From: Flammeovirga sp. SJP92
GTDB lineage: Bacteria; Bacteroidota; Bacteroidia; Cytophagales; Flammeovirgaceae
Assembly (NCBI RefSeq): GCF_001583495.1
Contig: NZ_LQAQ01000093.1
Coordinates: 124,001-188,000, forward strand
Direction: 5' to 3'
Length of the DNA: 64,000 nt
Below the pieces are notes generated by a model. It was not told the origin of the DNA, ran no database searches, and was given only the letters and a program-made list of their open reading frames with translations. Every line of letters begins with the position of its first letter. Position 1 is the first letter of the stretch. Positions 23,619 to 33,328 of the stretch are shown here, in pieces. The position numbers were made by a program, and so were the translations under genes.

Positions 23619-25589
23619 ATGAAGCGTCTCCTTATAGCAATATCAATCGCAAGCCTCTTCGGAAGCTGTTCCTCTCCACTTTCAGTAGCAGAAAAGCACT
23701 TTGACAATGGTGAATATCAACCTGCTATACATAAATATGAAAACATTGTATCCTCAGATAAATACAAAAAGGAGAAACCTGAAGCTTACTTCAGAATAGC
23801 AGAAGCATACCGTTTATCGAACCGTCTTATTGAAGCCTTGCCATATTATAAAAAGGCCAAAGACAGCGGATATGAAAATATGGATATGTACTATTATTAT
23901 GCTTATGGCTTGGAGCTGCAAGGAGATTATGAGAAGGCTAGAAAATTATTTTCAAGATATGCTAAAGAAGGAGATGACCGTCAGCTGATCCGTAGAGCAA
24001 AAGACGAAATCAAGCAGATTGATATGGTAGACAGCCTTTCAAAGGTAGTTGACCCGTTTATTGAGGTAACAAAATGTGATGCAATCAATACGGAAGCTTC
24101 TGAATATTCTCCAATGTTCTTAAAAGGAGATTTGATTTTTGCTTCTACTAGAGATACAAAAGATGCCGTTTATCATGGTACTGGCGAAGGTTATTCAAGT
24201 TTATATCGCTATACTTTTGATAAAGCAGACAGCTGTAATGGTACCGTTACTTTCTTCGACAGCTTAATCAATAATCCTAACTTCCATGAAGCTTCGGCAA
24301 CTTTCAACCGTGAAGGTACGTATATGATTTTCGCCAAAAGTAACAGCGGGCATCACAAAGAAAACTACAAAGAAGTTGACCTTTATGAATCTAGACTGGA
24401 AGGTGGAAAATGGACAGAACCTAAGATATTAAACATCAGCAGTCCTCAATCATGGGACGCCTGCCCTGCCCTATCAACCAACGGAAAAACGCTCTATTTT
24501 GCTTCTAACAGAAAAGGCGGTTATGGTGGTATAGACATTTACAGATCGCAATTAAATACAAATGGTTCATGGGGTAAACCAAGAAACATGGGACCAAAAA
24601 TCAACTCAAGAGGTAATGATATGTTCCCATTTGTAGCTCCTACCGGTAAAATGTATTTCGCTTCAGACGGACACCCTGGTTTAGGCGGTTTAGATCTTTT
24701 TGAGGCAACACGTAAAAACAAGAAAATCAACATCAGGAACATGGGTAAGCCCTTCAACTCTTCTGCGGATGATTTTGGTTTAGTATTCATGGAAAAAAGA
24801 TTTGGAGCCTTCACTTCCAACAGAATTGAAGGTGGTGGAGAAGCTGCAACAGATCATATTTACTTCTTCTCTGATAAAACTCCAATTCTAAAACCTGTCA
24901 ATTATTTCTTAGCAGGAACAGCTTTCTCTACTAAAGATACCACTCGAGTATTATTAGCAGGTGTTGACGTTGTATTGTATACTCCAGAAATGGAATTGAT
25001 TGAAAAAGTAGTTTCCAATAAAGACGGACGCTATGAATTCAAAACACAGCTTACAATGGGCGATGAATACATCTTGATCGGTGATAAAGAAAAGTACTTT
25101 AAAGATTCCGTTTATTGTACTACTGCTGATAAAGAAGTAGATCAAGAAGATGTAAAAGATCTTCCAGAGAAAATTGTAAGCTGGACATTAGAATCTGAAG
25201 TGGAGCTCACCAAAGATTTCTATGACGAATTGATAGAGGAAGGTGAAATTACATTGAACAATATCTTCTATGACTTTGACGATTATAGAATCAGACCGGA
25301 TGCGGCAAGAGAATTAAATAAATTGGTTACACTTCTGAAGCAACATCCAAATATCAGCATTGAATTAGGTTCTCATACCGATGACAGGGGTTCTGAAAAA
25401 TACAACTTGAAACTCTCACAAAAAAGAGCTGAAGCTGCTGTAGAATATATCGTCAGCAGAGGAATTGATGCTAACCGATTGGAAGCTAAAGGTTACGGAG
25501 AGCTTCTTCCTGTTGAATTTAATGCTCAGACAGAAGAAGAGCATCAACTTAACCGTCGTACTACTATTGCACTTTTGGATGACATTTAA
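23619..25589 (+). CDS. OmpA-family lipoprotein with TPR, PD40 propeller and CRD domains (PorE-like)
   Basis: 656 residues. The order is: lipoprotein signal peptide (LFGSC, Cys17); TPR-like repeats (~25-120, HFDNGEYQPAIHKYENIV, YFRIAEAYRLSNRLIEALPYYKKA); a PD40-type beta-propeller (~150-420, e.g. TLYFASNRKGGYGGIDIYRS); a carboxypeptidase-regulatory-like domain (~440-520); and a C-terminal OmpA peptidoglycan-binding domain (~540-656, ELGSHTDDRGSEKYNLKLSQKRAEAA). This matches PorE of the type IX secretion system, which anchors the machinery to peptidoglycan. Bacteroidota encode several similar proteins, so a T9SS role is likely but not certain. It is monocistronic between two terminators. Confidence 0.8.
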   Translation: MKRLLIAISIASLFGSCSSPLSVAEKHFDNGEYQPAIHKYENIVSSDKYKKEKPEAYFRIAEAYRLSNRLIEALPYYKKAKDSGYENMDMYYYYAYGLELQGDYEKARKLFSRYAKEGDDRQLIRRAKDEIKQIDMVDSLSKVVDPFIEVTKCDAINTEASEYSPMFLKGDLIFASTRDTKDAVYHGTGEGYSSLYRYTFDKADSCNGTVTFFDSLINNPNFHEASATFNREGTYMIFAKSNSGHHKENYKEVDLYESRLEGGKWTEPKILNISSPQSWDACPALSTNGKTLYFASNRKGGYGGIDIYRSQLNTNGSWGKPRNMGPKINSRGNDMFPFVAPTGKMYFASDGHPGLGGLDLFEATRKNKKINIRNMGKPFNSSADDFGLVFMEKRFGAFTSNRIEGGGEAATDHIYFFSDKTPILKPVNYFLAGTAFSTKDTTRVLLAGVDVVLYTPEMELIEKVVSNKDGRYEFKTQLTMGDEYILIGDKEKYFKDSVYCTTADKEVDQEDVKDLPEKIVSWTLESEVELTKDFYDELIEEGEITLNNIFYDFDDYRIRPDAARELNKLVTLLKQHPNISIELGSHTDDRGSEKYNLKLSQKRAEAAVEYIVSRGIDANRLEAKGYGELLPVEFNAQTEEEHQLNRRTTIALLDDI

Positions 25590-25605
25590 GAATTAAACCA
25601 TAATA

Positions 25606-25649
25606 AAAAAACGAGGTCATTTTGATTGAATTCAAAATGACCTCGTTTT
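25606..25649. terminator. Bidirectional terminator between convergent genes
   Basis: A stem of ~18 bp around ACGAGGTCATTTTGA/TCAAAATGACCTCGT with flanking A- and T-runs, placed between the OmpA-family gene and the DUF3857 operon that ends at 25669. Confidence 0.85.
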
Positions 25650-25668
25650 CATTACACGAAGATTAAAA

Positions 25669-27594
25669 TTACTCCAAATCCTCCTCTTTCTTATAATCAG
25701 GAGAATATTCAATCCATAACTTTGACTCATCATATTTATCCACACCTTTTAAAAATGAATAATAATCAGAATACTGTTCTTTACTATAAACTCCGCCTTT
25801 TACAATCAATGTTCTCACTAACCGAATAGATTGATCTTCATTTTTTTGATAAGACGTTTTATACGAACCAAATTCTGTTTCTAAGTCAATTGCCTCTGGT
25901 AAAGTTTCCACTTTCATCCCCTCTAGTAAATAAATATCCACAGTATCAATATCTGTATAAGGGTAATCAATTACAAAATCAGTTTTTCTAGATCTATACC
26001 TTGTAGGCGTGGAATAATCATCTTTAAATGGAAAAAGAGGAAACATCAAACCGCCATTGATCACTTTTCCATAGTTGTGAACATCTACAGTAAAGTTCAT
26101 TTTGGAAACAGGGTCTGGGTAGGATTTTATATTTTTCACCTCTATAGATTTCAGCTCTGAAGATTTCAACGCATAACGTTTTAAGAATTCTTTTTTAAGC
26201 TCTTCTTCTGACTCCCTTTCTAAACGCTCATAATTACCGTACTGAAAACCTCTTGCTTCAATATGAGATTGTAACCAGATTCCTTTATCCTGCTTCAATT
26301 TCACTATTGTTCTTCTTTCTTGAAGATTATCTTCGGCCGTGTAACGTTTCGTGTTTACCAATTTACTATTACCCTCTTCAACAATGAGTGCTTTACGATT
26401 GCCAGTAAATCTCCCCATGTATCCAAAAGGAGTTGTCTGTGAAGTACATTCCAGCCAAACGGTATCTTGATCCACTATATTAGGCAAACACAAAATAGCA
26501 TGATTAAACTGAGAACTTACCATCTCTTCATCCACGACCGAATAGCCTCTTCCTCCTCTGATAATCACATATCTTGCATCAATTCCTACCGCTTGCATCA
26601 AGTTGTATGTATAATTGGACAACCCTTTACAATCACCATAGCCTTTGTCATTGACAATACTAGAATTAAAAGGTTTTAAACCACCAATCCCCAACTGAAT
26701 ACTCACATACCTTGTCTTGCTTTGAACATATTCATAAACAATTCGAGCTTTTTCAATAGGTGATTCTATATCCTTGGTTAGTTTTTTCACCTCTGCAATC
26801 ACCTCTGGAGAAAGATCTCTCGTTCCTTTATTCAACCCCACTATATATTCACCAAAGTCTTTCCAAGTCTCTAAACTACCCTGTGTTTTTTCATAGGTAA
26901 AATGATAGGGCTGTGCGGAAACATGAGGAAAAATCATGGTCTCTGGTAAACTTTTACTTTCTTCTTTTTTAGCATAAAAATCCCTTAATGACCAATGATA
27001 AACGTCCTTTCCATCTACCTTACTAGTTTTAGCGTTATCAATTATATTTTCTTTAATTCTTAATTTCGTCCCCTCAGGCACTTTTAGAGTAAAAGTAGAA
27101 TATAATACCGCTTCATTATAATGGCTAACAGGGTACCATTTTGGATACACGAACAACCCATTATAATTTGTAGTGTAAGAATATTCGATGACTGCAGGAT
27201 AAGTTGATATAGTTGGTTGGATGACTTTCACCCTTCCATCTCCAACATAACCAGCATTAGGTGACGTTGATAAATCATGAATCTCTTCCTCTTTAAACTT
27301 TTTGGGCTTTTTGTAGCCTTTTTCAAGTAATGTACCACGCATATTAGTGATCGTAGATCCTTTATCGTAGTAGGCAACCATTGTAGCCTTTTCCATCCCT
27401 GATTTATTACGGACCCAAATCTTCTGACTAAAATGCTTCTTGATTTTATTTTCACTCTCCACTATCAACTCTTCACTAGCCTCCAGAATGATTACATCTG
27501 CATTTTTTTGAATTTTCTCATCCAATAAACCGACTTGACCAAAAGAAAAATTCACTGCCATAGTTAGCAGTGAAATAAAGAATAGTTTTCTCAT
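25669..27594 (-). CDS. Exported DUF3857/transglutaminase-like protein with intact Cys-His
   Basis: 641 residues with a cleavable signal peptide (MRKLFFISLLTMAVNFSFG). An N-terminal DUF3857 beta-sandwich is followed by a transglutaminase-like core. The core retains a Cys in GYGDCKGLSNYTYNL (about residue 320), a His in SQFNHAILCL, and an acidic Glu in VWLECTSQ where Asp is usual. It may be an active periplasmic peptidase, transglutaminase or amidase-like enzyme. It follows its paralogue after only 2 bp, so they form one operon. The function of this Bacteroidota pair is unknown. Confidence 0.82.
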   Translation of the reverse strand: MRKLFFISLLTMAVNFSFGQVGLLDEKIQKNADVIILEASEELIVESENKIKKHFSQKIWVRNKSGMEKATMVAYYDKGSTITNMRGTLLEKGYKKPKKFKEEEIHDLSTSPNAGYVGDGRVKVIQPTISTYPAVIEYSYTTNYNGLFVYPKWYPVSHYNEAVLYSTFTLKVPEGTKLRIKENIIDNAKTSKVDGKDVYHWSLRDFYAKKEESKSLPETMIFPHVSAQPYHFTYEKTQGSLETWKDFGEYIVGLNKGTRDLSPEVIAEVKKLTKDIESPIEKARIVYEYVQSKTRYVSIQLGIGGLKPFNSSIVNDKGYGDCKGLSNYTYNLMQAVGIDARYVIIRGGRGYSVVDEEMVSSQFNHAILCLPNIVDQDTVWLECTSQTTPFGYMGRFTGNRKALIVEEGNSKLVNTKRYTAEDNLQERRTIVKLKQDKGIWLQSHIEARGFQYGNYERLERESEEELKKEFLKRYALKSSELKSIEVKNIKSYPDPVSKMNFTVDVHNYGKVINGGLMFPLFPFKDDYSTPTRYRSRKTDFVIDYPYTDIDTVDIYLLEGMKVETLPEAIDLETEFGSYKTSYQKNEDQSIRLVRTLIVKGGVYSKEQYSDYYSFLKGVDKYDESKLWIEYSPDYKKEEDLE

Positions 27595-27596
27595 CT

Positions 27597-29600
27597 TTAT
27601 TGATTTTGAACTAATACAATTGGAGAATTCTGCAAGGAGTAAGCTTCATCAAAAAATCTTTTAAGAGAAGAATACTCATCAGGACCAAACACTAATCGAT
27701 TTACTTTAAAATCAATAAGTATTGTAATCATATTGCCACTTTGGGACACCAAATATCTTAAATTACCACTCTTCTTGTCCACTAAACTCATCGCTGTTGA
27801 TTTTGGCAACTCTTTCACACTAAACCCTTCAGGAAGGTTGATTTGAACCATAAATCTAGTTTTCAAAGGATATGGGAACTCTACAGGATAATTTCTTTTT
27901 TCAAGTTTGAAAGGGTTCTCTTCAATATTCAACAGCTGTAGCGGATTGATCACAAGAGCATCACCTGCCTTTTCAATTCCATTTTCCCATTCAAAATCAA
28001 ATTTTTCAACAGGTTTTACATCTACATCCTTTTCTCCTTCTACCGAATATTCATTGATTAATAAACCTGTTTTAGCATCTTCAATTTCTGCCAAATATTC
28101 ATCTTCTTCATCAAAAGAGTGATACTTGCTTCTCCATTTTATAGCATCATAACCAACGTGTGTTGCTCTGTAGCTACCTTTTATTGATAAATCGGATTCA
28201 ATATTCAATTCAAGAATTTCTGAAACTTCATCTTTTACTTTTGGATCAATAGAAACAAAAGTACCATTCACTCTTTCATTATCAGACATAATTACACCTT
28301 GATAATTCAATGCTCTTTTAGGTAAAACATCAAAAGGATGTTTTTTAGAAGTAGCGTCAAGAAAATATTTCTTTTCACCGTCCACTACGTATGCTATAAT
28401 GTATCCTAATTGTGTCAGAGCAGGGTTGTATTGTACCACTTTTCCACCTGATCTGACATTACCCATCAAAGGAAAAGCAGAAACTCCAACTTCTTTTAAG
28501 GCTGCAACTAGCATTAAATTGATTTCTGCTACATTACCTTTTCTTTGCATATAAGCACGTCTTGTACCTCCTTCACCTGCATAACATCCCAAGCCTTCAT
28601 TCCATGTCATTCTTTTTTGAATAAAATCATACACTAACTTAGCTCTTTCCAATTTGTCTTCAGTCTTCGACGCAATAGCATTCAATTCGTCCTTCATGAA
28701 ACTCGTTTTCTTTGTGAGTTCACCACAACTTCCGCTTCTTCTAAGGTTTGTCAAAACGGATTCCCAACTTGAAGTATATTGCTTCATCCCATTATTTACC
28801 GATGACAACTCCATTTCTAGTCGAGCTAAATAATCATGAGGAGATGTCATAAAAGGCTCTTCTTTAAAAGCTGGAATATTTTCCTGTCTCCAATTTCTAA
28901 TTCTCACTGTTTGAGAAAATGGGTCATTGTAATCAACAAACTTAAAAGTTTGAGTGGTAGAGGAACCTTTTGTCTCAGTTAAAACATAATATCTTGAATT
29001 CTTAACATTGTATTCTAAATATTCAGGAACTGCAAAACTGAAGCTACTAACCAACGTTGGAATTTTTCTCTGTGCCACCCAATCATCTGGTGAATAAAGG
29101 AAATCAGATCTTTTAACATAAGAATATTCAATCACTGATCCTACCTTTACATTGGCGAAAGAAATTTTCTTGGCTTTCATGTTCTCTGAAATTTCTTCTT
29201 TGAAAATGTTGTCGTTGTCCAACTTCTCTTTGACCACTTGTCCATCTACCATATTATAGACATAGCCTTTAATGGAAGAAATTGATTCTTTAGATCCATT
29301 TTCTTCATAATATTTAAGAAGAACATCTGCATATTCCAAACCTTCTTGTTTAAGGATCTTAATTCTTACATGTCGTGTTAAAGCTGTTCTGAAAAACGAC
29401 TGTCCCGCTTCAAAAGCTAGGTTCCCAAAATCTCCAATTACAAAAGCTACTGCTGATGTATCTTTTTCATAAGTTGTCAATGCCACCATTTCAGAAGATA
29501 CCTTTCCCATTTTCATTTTTTGAGGAGGTGTCTGTGCGTGTGCAATAAGGCCGAATACAATAAAAGGAATAACGAAAAATGCTTTAAGTTTTTTGTTCAT
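27597..29600 (-). CDS. Exported DUF3857/transglutaminase-like protein lacking the catalytic Cys and His
   Basis: 667 residues with a signal peptide (FVIPFIVFGLIAHAQ). It has the same layout as the downstream paralogue, with DUF3857 and a transglutaminase-like core containing RAKLVYDFIQKRMTWNEGLG. At the position of the catalytic Cys the sequence reads RKGNVAEINLMLV (Val instead of Cys), and the His region reads QLGYIIAYVVDG with no His; the Asp survives in KYFLDATSKK. It is therefore probably a non-catalytic partner. It is the first gene of the two-gene operon (2-bp gap). The 281-bp upstream gap, divergent from 29882, contains no other gene I can support. Confidence 0.82.
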   Translation of the reverse strand: MNKKLKAFFVIPFIVFGLIAHAQTPPQKMKMGKVSSEMVALTTYEKDTSAVAFVIGDFGNLAFEAGQSFFRTALTRHVRIKILKQEGLEYADVLLKYYEENGSKESISSIKGYVYNMVDGQVVKEKLDNDNIFKEEISENMKAKKISFANVKVGSVIEYSYVKRSDFLYSPDDWVAQRKIPTLVSSFSFAVPEYLEYNVKNSRYYVLTETKGSSTTQTFKFVDYNDPFSQTVRIRNWRQENIPAFKEEPFMTSPHDYLARLEMELSSVNNGMKQYTSSWESVLTNLRRSGSCGELTKKTSFMKDELNAIASKTEDKLERAKLVYDFIQKRMTWNEGLGCYAGEGGTRRAYMQRKGNVAEINLMLVAALKEVGVSAFPLMGNVRSGGKVVQYNPALTQLGYIIAYVVDGEKKYFLDATSKKHPFDVLPKRALNYQGVIMSDNERVNGTFVSIDPKVKDEVSEILELNIESDLSIKGSYRATHVGYDAIKWRSKYHSFDEEDEYLAEIEDAKTGLLINEYSVEGEKDVDVKPVEKFDFEWENGIEKAGDALVINPLQLLNIEENPFKLEKRNYPVEFPYPLKTRFMVQINLPEGFSVKELPKSTAMSLVDKKSGNLRYLVSQSGNMITILIDFKVNRLVFGPDEYSSLKRFFDEAYSLQNSPIVLVQNQ

Positions 29601-29881
29601 AAGTAATAGTATTAAAAAAGTGCCTAAAATAGTTCGAATTCACACCAAAAACCACCGCTTAATAAAATATTTATAAGCATTAAAATGACATTAATTTGAA
29701 GTTAGGTTATTGCTTCTAGTATTTATTAAAGACACAGTTTGCTTAATTTTTTAATACTCAAAGTTCCATAAAACCAAGGAATAATCAAACAGTTCAGACC
29801 TTCTTGTTGTTATATTCTAAGATTTTCTAAGGAAGAAATTTATATTTTTGTGCTTCTATTAGAATGATACTTTAATACATT

Positions 29882-30244
29882 ATGAAAAAAACAGTCATTA
29901 TAGGTGCAACACCCAATCCTTCTAGATATGCTTTTTTTGCTGCTGAACGTCTAACTCAAAAAGGACATCCAATTGTACCACTAGGTATAAAGAAAGGAAA
30001 AGTCGGAAATGGTATTGAGATCATTAATGATAAACCTGTTATTGAAGATGTTGATACTGTTACAATGTATGTAGGCCCTCAGAGACAAGAGGAGTGGATA
30101 GATTATATTATTTCGTTAAAGCCTAAAAGAATTATTTTTAATCCTGGTACAGAAAATCCATTGTTTTATAAAAAAGCGGCTGAAGCAGGCATTTTTACAG
30201 AAGAGGCTTGTACGCTAGTTATGTTATCTTCACAAACTTACTAA
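29882..30244 (+). CDS. CoA-binding (Rossmann-like) protein, YccU-type
   Basis: 120 residues, a single CoA_binding_2 domain. The nucleotide loop is IIGATPNPSRYAFFAAERL, followed by GHPIVPLGIKKG, a DTVTMYVGP strand and a C-terminal FNPGTENPLF...EEACTLVML. Such proteins resemble the N-terminal domain of succinyl-CoA synthetase alpha and may bind CoA or an acyl-CoA; no catalytic role is established. It overlaps the histone-deacetylase-like gene by one nucleotide (TAATG), so translation of the two is coupled. A TATTTTTG -7-like sequence lies at 29843-29850. Confidence 0.85.
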   Translation: MKKTVIIGATPNPSRYAFFAAERLTQKGHPIVPLGIKKGKVGNGIEIINDKPVIEDVDTVTMYVGPQRQEEWIDYIISLKPKRIIFNPGTENPLFYKKAAEAGIFTEEACTLVMLSSQTY

Positions 30245-31146
30245 TGTTAAAAGTAGCTTATCACCCTCGGTACGGTCATCCTGTAGAAGAAGGACATCGT
30301 TTTCCGATGGACAAATATCCCTTGCTGAAAGAACAGCTTTTATTTGAAGGTACAATTACTGAAGAAAACCTATTTGCTCCTCGTCCTGTCAAGGAAGAGG
30401 ATATTCTTACTACTCATACTTTAGAATATTGGGAGAAATTAAAAAATCAGAACCTTACCTATCATGAATCCCGCAAAATAGGACTTCCCATGTCTGATGA
30501 TTTAATTTTAAGAGAGCTCATCATCACTCAAGGAACTATTGACTGTGTGGAATTTGCCTTGGAATATGGTGTTGCTATGAATATTGCCGGAGGTACACAT
30601 CACGCTTATTCGGAACATGGTGAAGGTTTTTGTATACTGAACGATTTTGGAGTAGCGGCCAATTACCTTATTCATAAAAAAGGATATGAAAGCATATTGA
30701 TTCTAGATTTGGATGTACACCAAGGAAATGGTACCGCTGAAATATTTCAGAATACTCCTGAAGTTTTTACTTTCAGCATGCACGGAGCCAATAACTATCC
30801 TATGAAAAAAGAAATTTCAGATTTGGATATTCCTTTGGAAGACAAAGTCAATGATGCCACTTACCTTTCCATATTAAAAGAGCAATTGGAATACCTTTTT
30901 GAAAAACTAAATCCTCAGTTTATTTTTTTCTTATCAGGAGTGGATATTCTGGAAACAGATAAGCTGGGAAAATTGGGACTCACCATCCAAGGTTGTAAAA
31001 CCAGAGATGAAATGGTCTATCATAAGTGTCATGAAAATGGAATTCCTGTTGTAACAAGTATGGGGGGCGGGTATTCAAAAAAGTTGAGCACAATCATCGA
31101 AGCACACGCAAATACCTTCCGAGTTGCAAATAATATTTATTTCTAA
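30244..31146 (+). CDS. Histone deacetylase-family (AcuC-like) deacetylase
   Basis: 300 residues from the ATG at 30244, which shares a base with the upstream stop codon. It is a zinc-dependent HDAC/acetylpolyamine amidohydrolase-type protein. Landmarks are YHPRYGHPVEEGHRFPM, catalytic His-His in GGTHHAYSEHGEGFC (119-120), zinc ligands in ILDLDVHQGNGTAE (Asp157, His159), a further acidic ligand in SGVDILETDKLG, and the late GGGYSKKL tyrosine. In bacteria such enzymes deacetylate acetyl-CoA synthetase (AcuC), polyamines or other small amides. Coupling to a CoA-binding protein suggests acyl-CoA-related chemistry; the substrate is not determined. Confidence 0.88.
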   Translation: MLKVAYHPRYGHPVEEGHRFPMDKYPLLKEQLLFEGTITEENLFAPRPVKEEDILTTHTLEYWEKLKNQNLTYHESRKIGLPMSDDLILRELIITQGTIDCVEFALEYGVAMNIAGGTHHAYSEHGEGFCILNDFGVAANYLIHKKGYESILILDLDVHQGNGTAEIFQNTPEVFTFSMHGANNYPMKKEISDLDIPLEDKVNDATYLSILKEQLEYLFEKLNPQFIFFLSGVDILETDKLGKLGLTIQGCKTRDEMVYHKCHENGIPVVTSMGGGYSKKLSTIIEAHANTFRVANNIYF

Positions 31147-31429
31147 CCTAACATTTAGTAGGAATATTATGATTATTAAAAGTAATGTAAGAATATTGCA
31201 CCGAAAAAGAGATACATATTTTGATTACTACAAAAGAACGATCTTGCTTTCAAGTATTTTTAATAAACTTCTAAAATAAGAATACTCAATCTTTATTATT
31301 GTCTAGCTAGATTAACAAATTATTAATTTAGACAGATTTCATCAAAGAATAATGAGGAATTGAGTTACTTTGCGATCTCTAATCCCTATATATTTTAAGG
31401 GTTTTGATTTTGTTGTATTTACATTAGAT

Positions 31430-33124
31430 ATGGAATTTGGAATTTTTGAGTTTCTAAAACTTGTAGGGGCACTCGGTTTATTCATCTATGGGATGAAGGT
31501 CATGAGTGAAGGTATCCAGAACGTTGCGGGAGATAAGATGAGAAATATTCTTTCGGCAATGACCTCCAATAAATTTGCGGGTGTTTTTACAGGATTCTTA
31601 ATTACTACTATAATTCAATCCTCTTCAGCTACAACAGTAATGGTTGTTAGTTTCGTGAATGCAGGATTACTCTCCCTTACTCAATCTATCGGCGTAATTA
31701 TGGGAGCCAACGTGGGTACTACTGTTACCGCTTGGATTATCTCAATATTGGGCTTCAAAGTGAAAATGTCAAAACTAGCACTACCTATTATTGCTATTGC
31801 GTTCCCGATGATGTTTTCAGGTTCTAAAAGAACAAAAGATTGGGGAAACACTTTAATTGGTTTTGCGGTGTTGTTTATTGGTTTACAGATGTTAAAAGAA
31901 GCTGTACCAACATTCAGTGCAGAACAATTAACTTTCTTAGAAACTTTCAAAAACCTAGGAATATTTGCACCAGCAGCATTTGTAGTTATTGGTACTTTAA
32001 TTACTATCGTAGTTCAATCTTCAAGTGCGGCAATGGCTTTAACACTCGTGTTGTGTAACCAAGGTGTGATTCCATTTGAAATTGCAGCAGCAATGGTACT
32101 TGGTGAAAACATCGGTACTACAATTACTGCCAACCTTGCAGCGGTAGTAGGTAACACAAATGCTAAAAGATCTGCACGTGCACACCTTATTTTCAACGTA
32201 ACAGGTGTGATTTGGATGCTTTTAGTTTACCCATTATTCCTAAAAGGAGTTATATTCTTCATGAATGGCTACACGGAATTTGGTGATCCAACAACAGATC
32301 CACAATCAGTTCCAATTGCATTATCGATCTTCCATACATCATTTAACATCATCAACACTTCAATTATGATCTTCTTCGTTAATGCGATCAAGAATATTGT
32401 AGTGAAAATGGTACCTGAAACAGAGGACCAAGATGAATACAGCCTTGAGTTTATCTCAGACGGCAGGCCAATTGCCAATGAAGCGGGTGTAGAGCAAGCA
32501 AGAAATGAAATCAAACGTTTTGCTCAAATCATCTCAAAACAGACAACGACTGCTAGAAACTTATTCAGTTCTGGTAAAGAAAATAAAAAAGAGAGAAAAG
32601 GTTATATCTCAAAACTCCGTAAGGTAGAAGAGAATTCAGATAGAATGGAACAAGAAGTTTCAGATTTCCTATCAAAAATCTCAAGAGATCAATTGCTTTC
32701 ATCTTCTCAAATTGATGAGGTAAAAAGCTTAATGCGTGCTTCACATGAGATTGAAAGAATTGGAGATATCTTCAAAGGAATGACCTTTACGATCGAGAAA
32801 AGGTACGAAGAAAAAATCTGGTTAACTGCCGATCAACAAGCTGATCTACATGAGTTTCTGGATGTTGTTGATACAGCATTTGGTGTAATGCTATCTAATA
32901 TTGATGCTGACAAAGTAGACTTAGAAGCAGCTCAGAAAGCTGAAAAAGCAGTCAACCAAAAGAGAAAAGAATTACGTAAAAAGCATCTAAACCGTTCTGA
33001 AATCAACGCTGAAGGTGTTTCTACAGGTGAGATTTTAGCTTACAATGATCTTCTTGCTTCAATGGAAAGAATTGGGGATCATATCCTAAATATTTCAGAG
33101 GCATTTTCTGAAGAAGCGGAATAA
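31430..33124 (+). CDS. Na+/phosphate cotransporter family protein (PF02690) with PhoU-like C-terminus
   Basis: 564 residues from ATG 31430 (MEFGIFEFLKLVGALGLFIYG); an upstream TTG at 31370 is less convincing. Two inverted Na/Pi repeats each carry the QSSSA signature: IIQSSSATTVMVV (about 62-74) and VVQSSSAAMALTL (about 200-212). Eight or so membrane segments end near residue 340, followed by a cytosolic PhoU-like helical domain (~370-560) with RASHEIERIGD and ASMERIGDHILNI. It is predicted to move phosphate with sodium, in keeping with marine life. It is monocistronic, with a good terminator 26 bp after the stop. The 283-bp upstream gap holds nothing I can identify. Confidence 0.9.
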   Translation: MEFGIFEFLKLVGALGLFIYGMKVMSEGIQNVAGDKMRNILSAMTSNKFAGVFTGFLITTIIQSSSATTVMVVSFVNAGLLSLTQSIGVIMGANVGTTVTAWIISILGFKVKMSKLALPIIAIAFPMMFSGSKRTKDWGNTLIGFAVLFIGLQMLKEAVPTFSAEQLTFLETFKNLGIFAPAAFVVIGTLITIVVQSSSAAMALTLVLCNQGVIPFEIAAAMVLGENIGTTITANLAAVVGNTNAKRSARAHLIFNVTGVIWMLLVYPLFLKGVIFFMNGYTEFGDPTTDPQSVPIALSIFHTSFNIINTSIMIFFVNAIKNIVVKMVPETEDQDEYSLEFISDGRPIANEAGVEQARNEIKRFAQIISKQTTTARNLFSSGKENKKERKGYISKLRKVEENSDRMEQEVSDFLSKISRDQLLSSSQIDEVKSLMRASHEIERIGDIFKGMTFTIEKRYEEKIWLTADQQADLHEFLDVVDTAFGVMLSNIDADKVDLEAAQKAEKAVNQKRKELRKKHLNRSEINAEGVSTGEILAYNDLLASMERIGDHILNISEAFSEEAE

Positions 33125-33149
33125 GATACAATTATAACCATCTGTAAAT

Positions 33150-33182
33150 AAGCCTCTTCCTTTTCTGGAAGAGGCTTTTTTT
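33150..33182 (+). terminator. Intrinsic terminator after the Na/Pi cotransporter gene
   Basis: An 11-bp perfect stem AAGCCTCTTCC/GGAAGAGGCTT with a 6-nt loop and a T-run. Confidence 0.85.
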
Positions 33183-33201
33183 ATATCATTTAACGGTTTT
33201 C

Positions 33202-33234
33202 TTGTTCCTATAAACTTTTTATTGCGTATGTTTG
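33202..33234 (+). promoter_or_regulatory. Candidate Bacteroidota promoter for accA
   Basis: TATGTTTG (33227-33234) fits the TAnnTTTG -7 consensus and TTG at 33202-33204 is a possible -33 element with 22-bp spacing. It lies 95 bp upstream of the accA ATG. Confidence 0.45.
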
Positions 33235-33328
33235 CTTTCTGAATAGTATAATTTTAGAATTCAATCTTTTAATAAATCATTCCTTGAGTGATTTTTAAAG
33301 AATATTAAACATCATATTTTTCGCAGCA

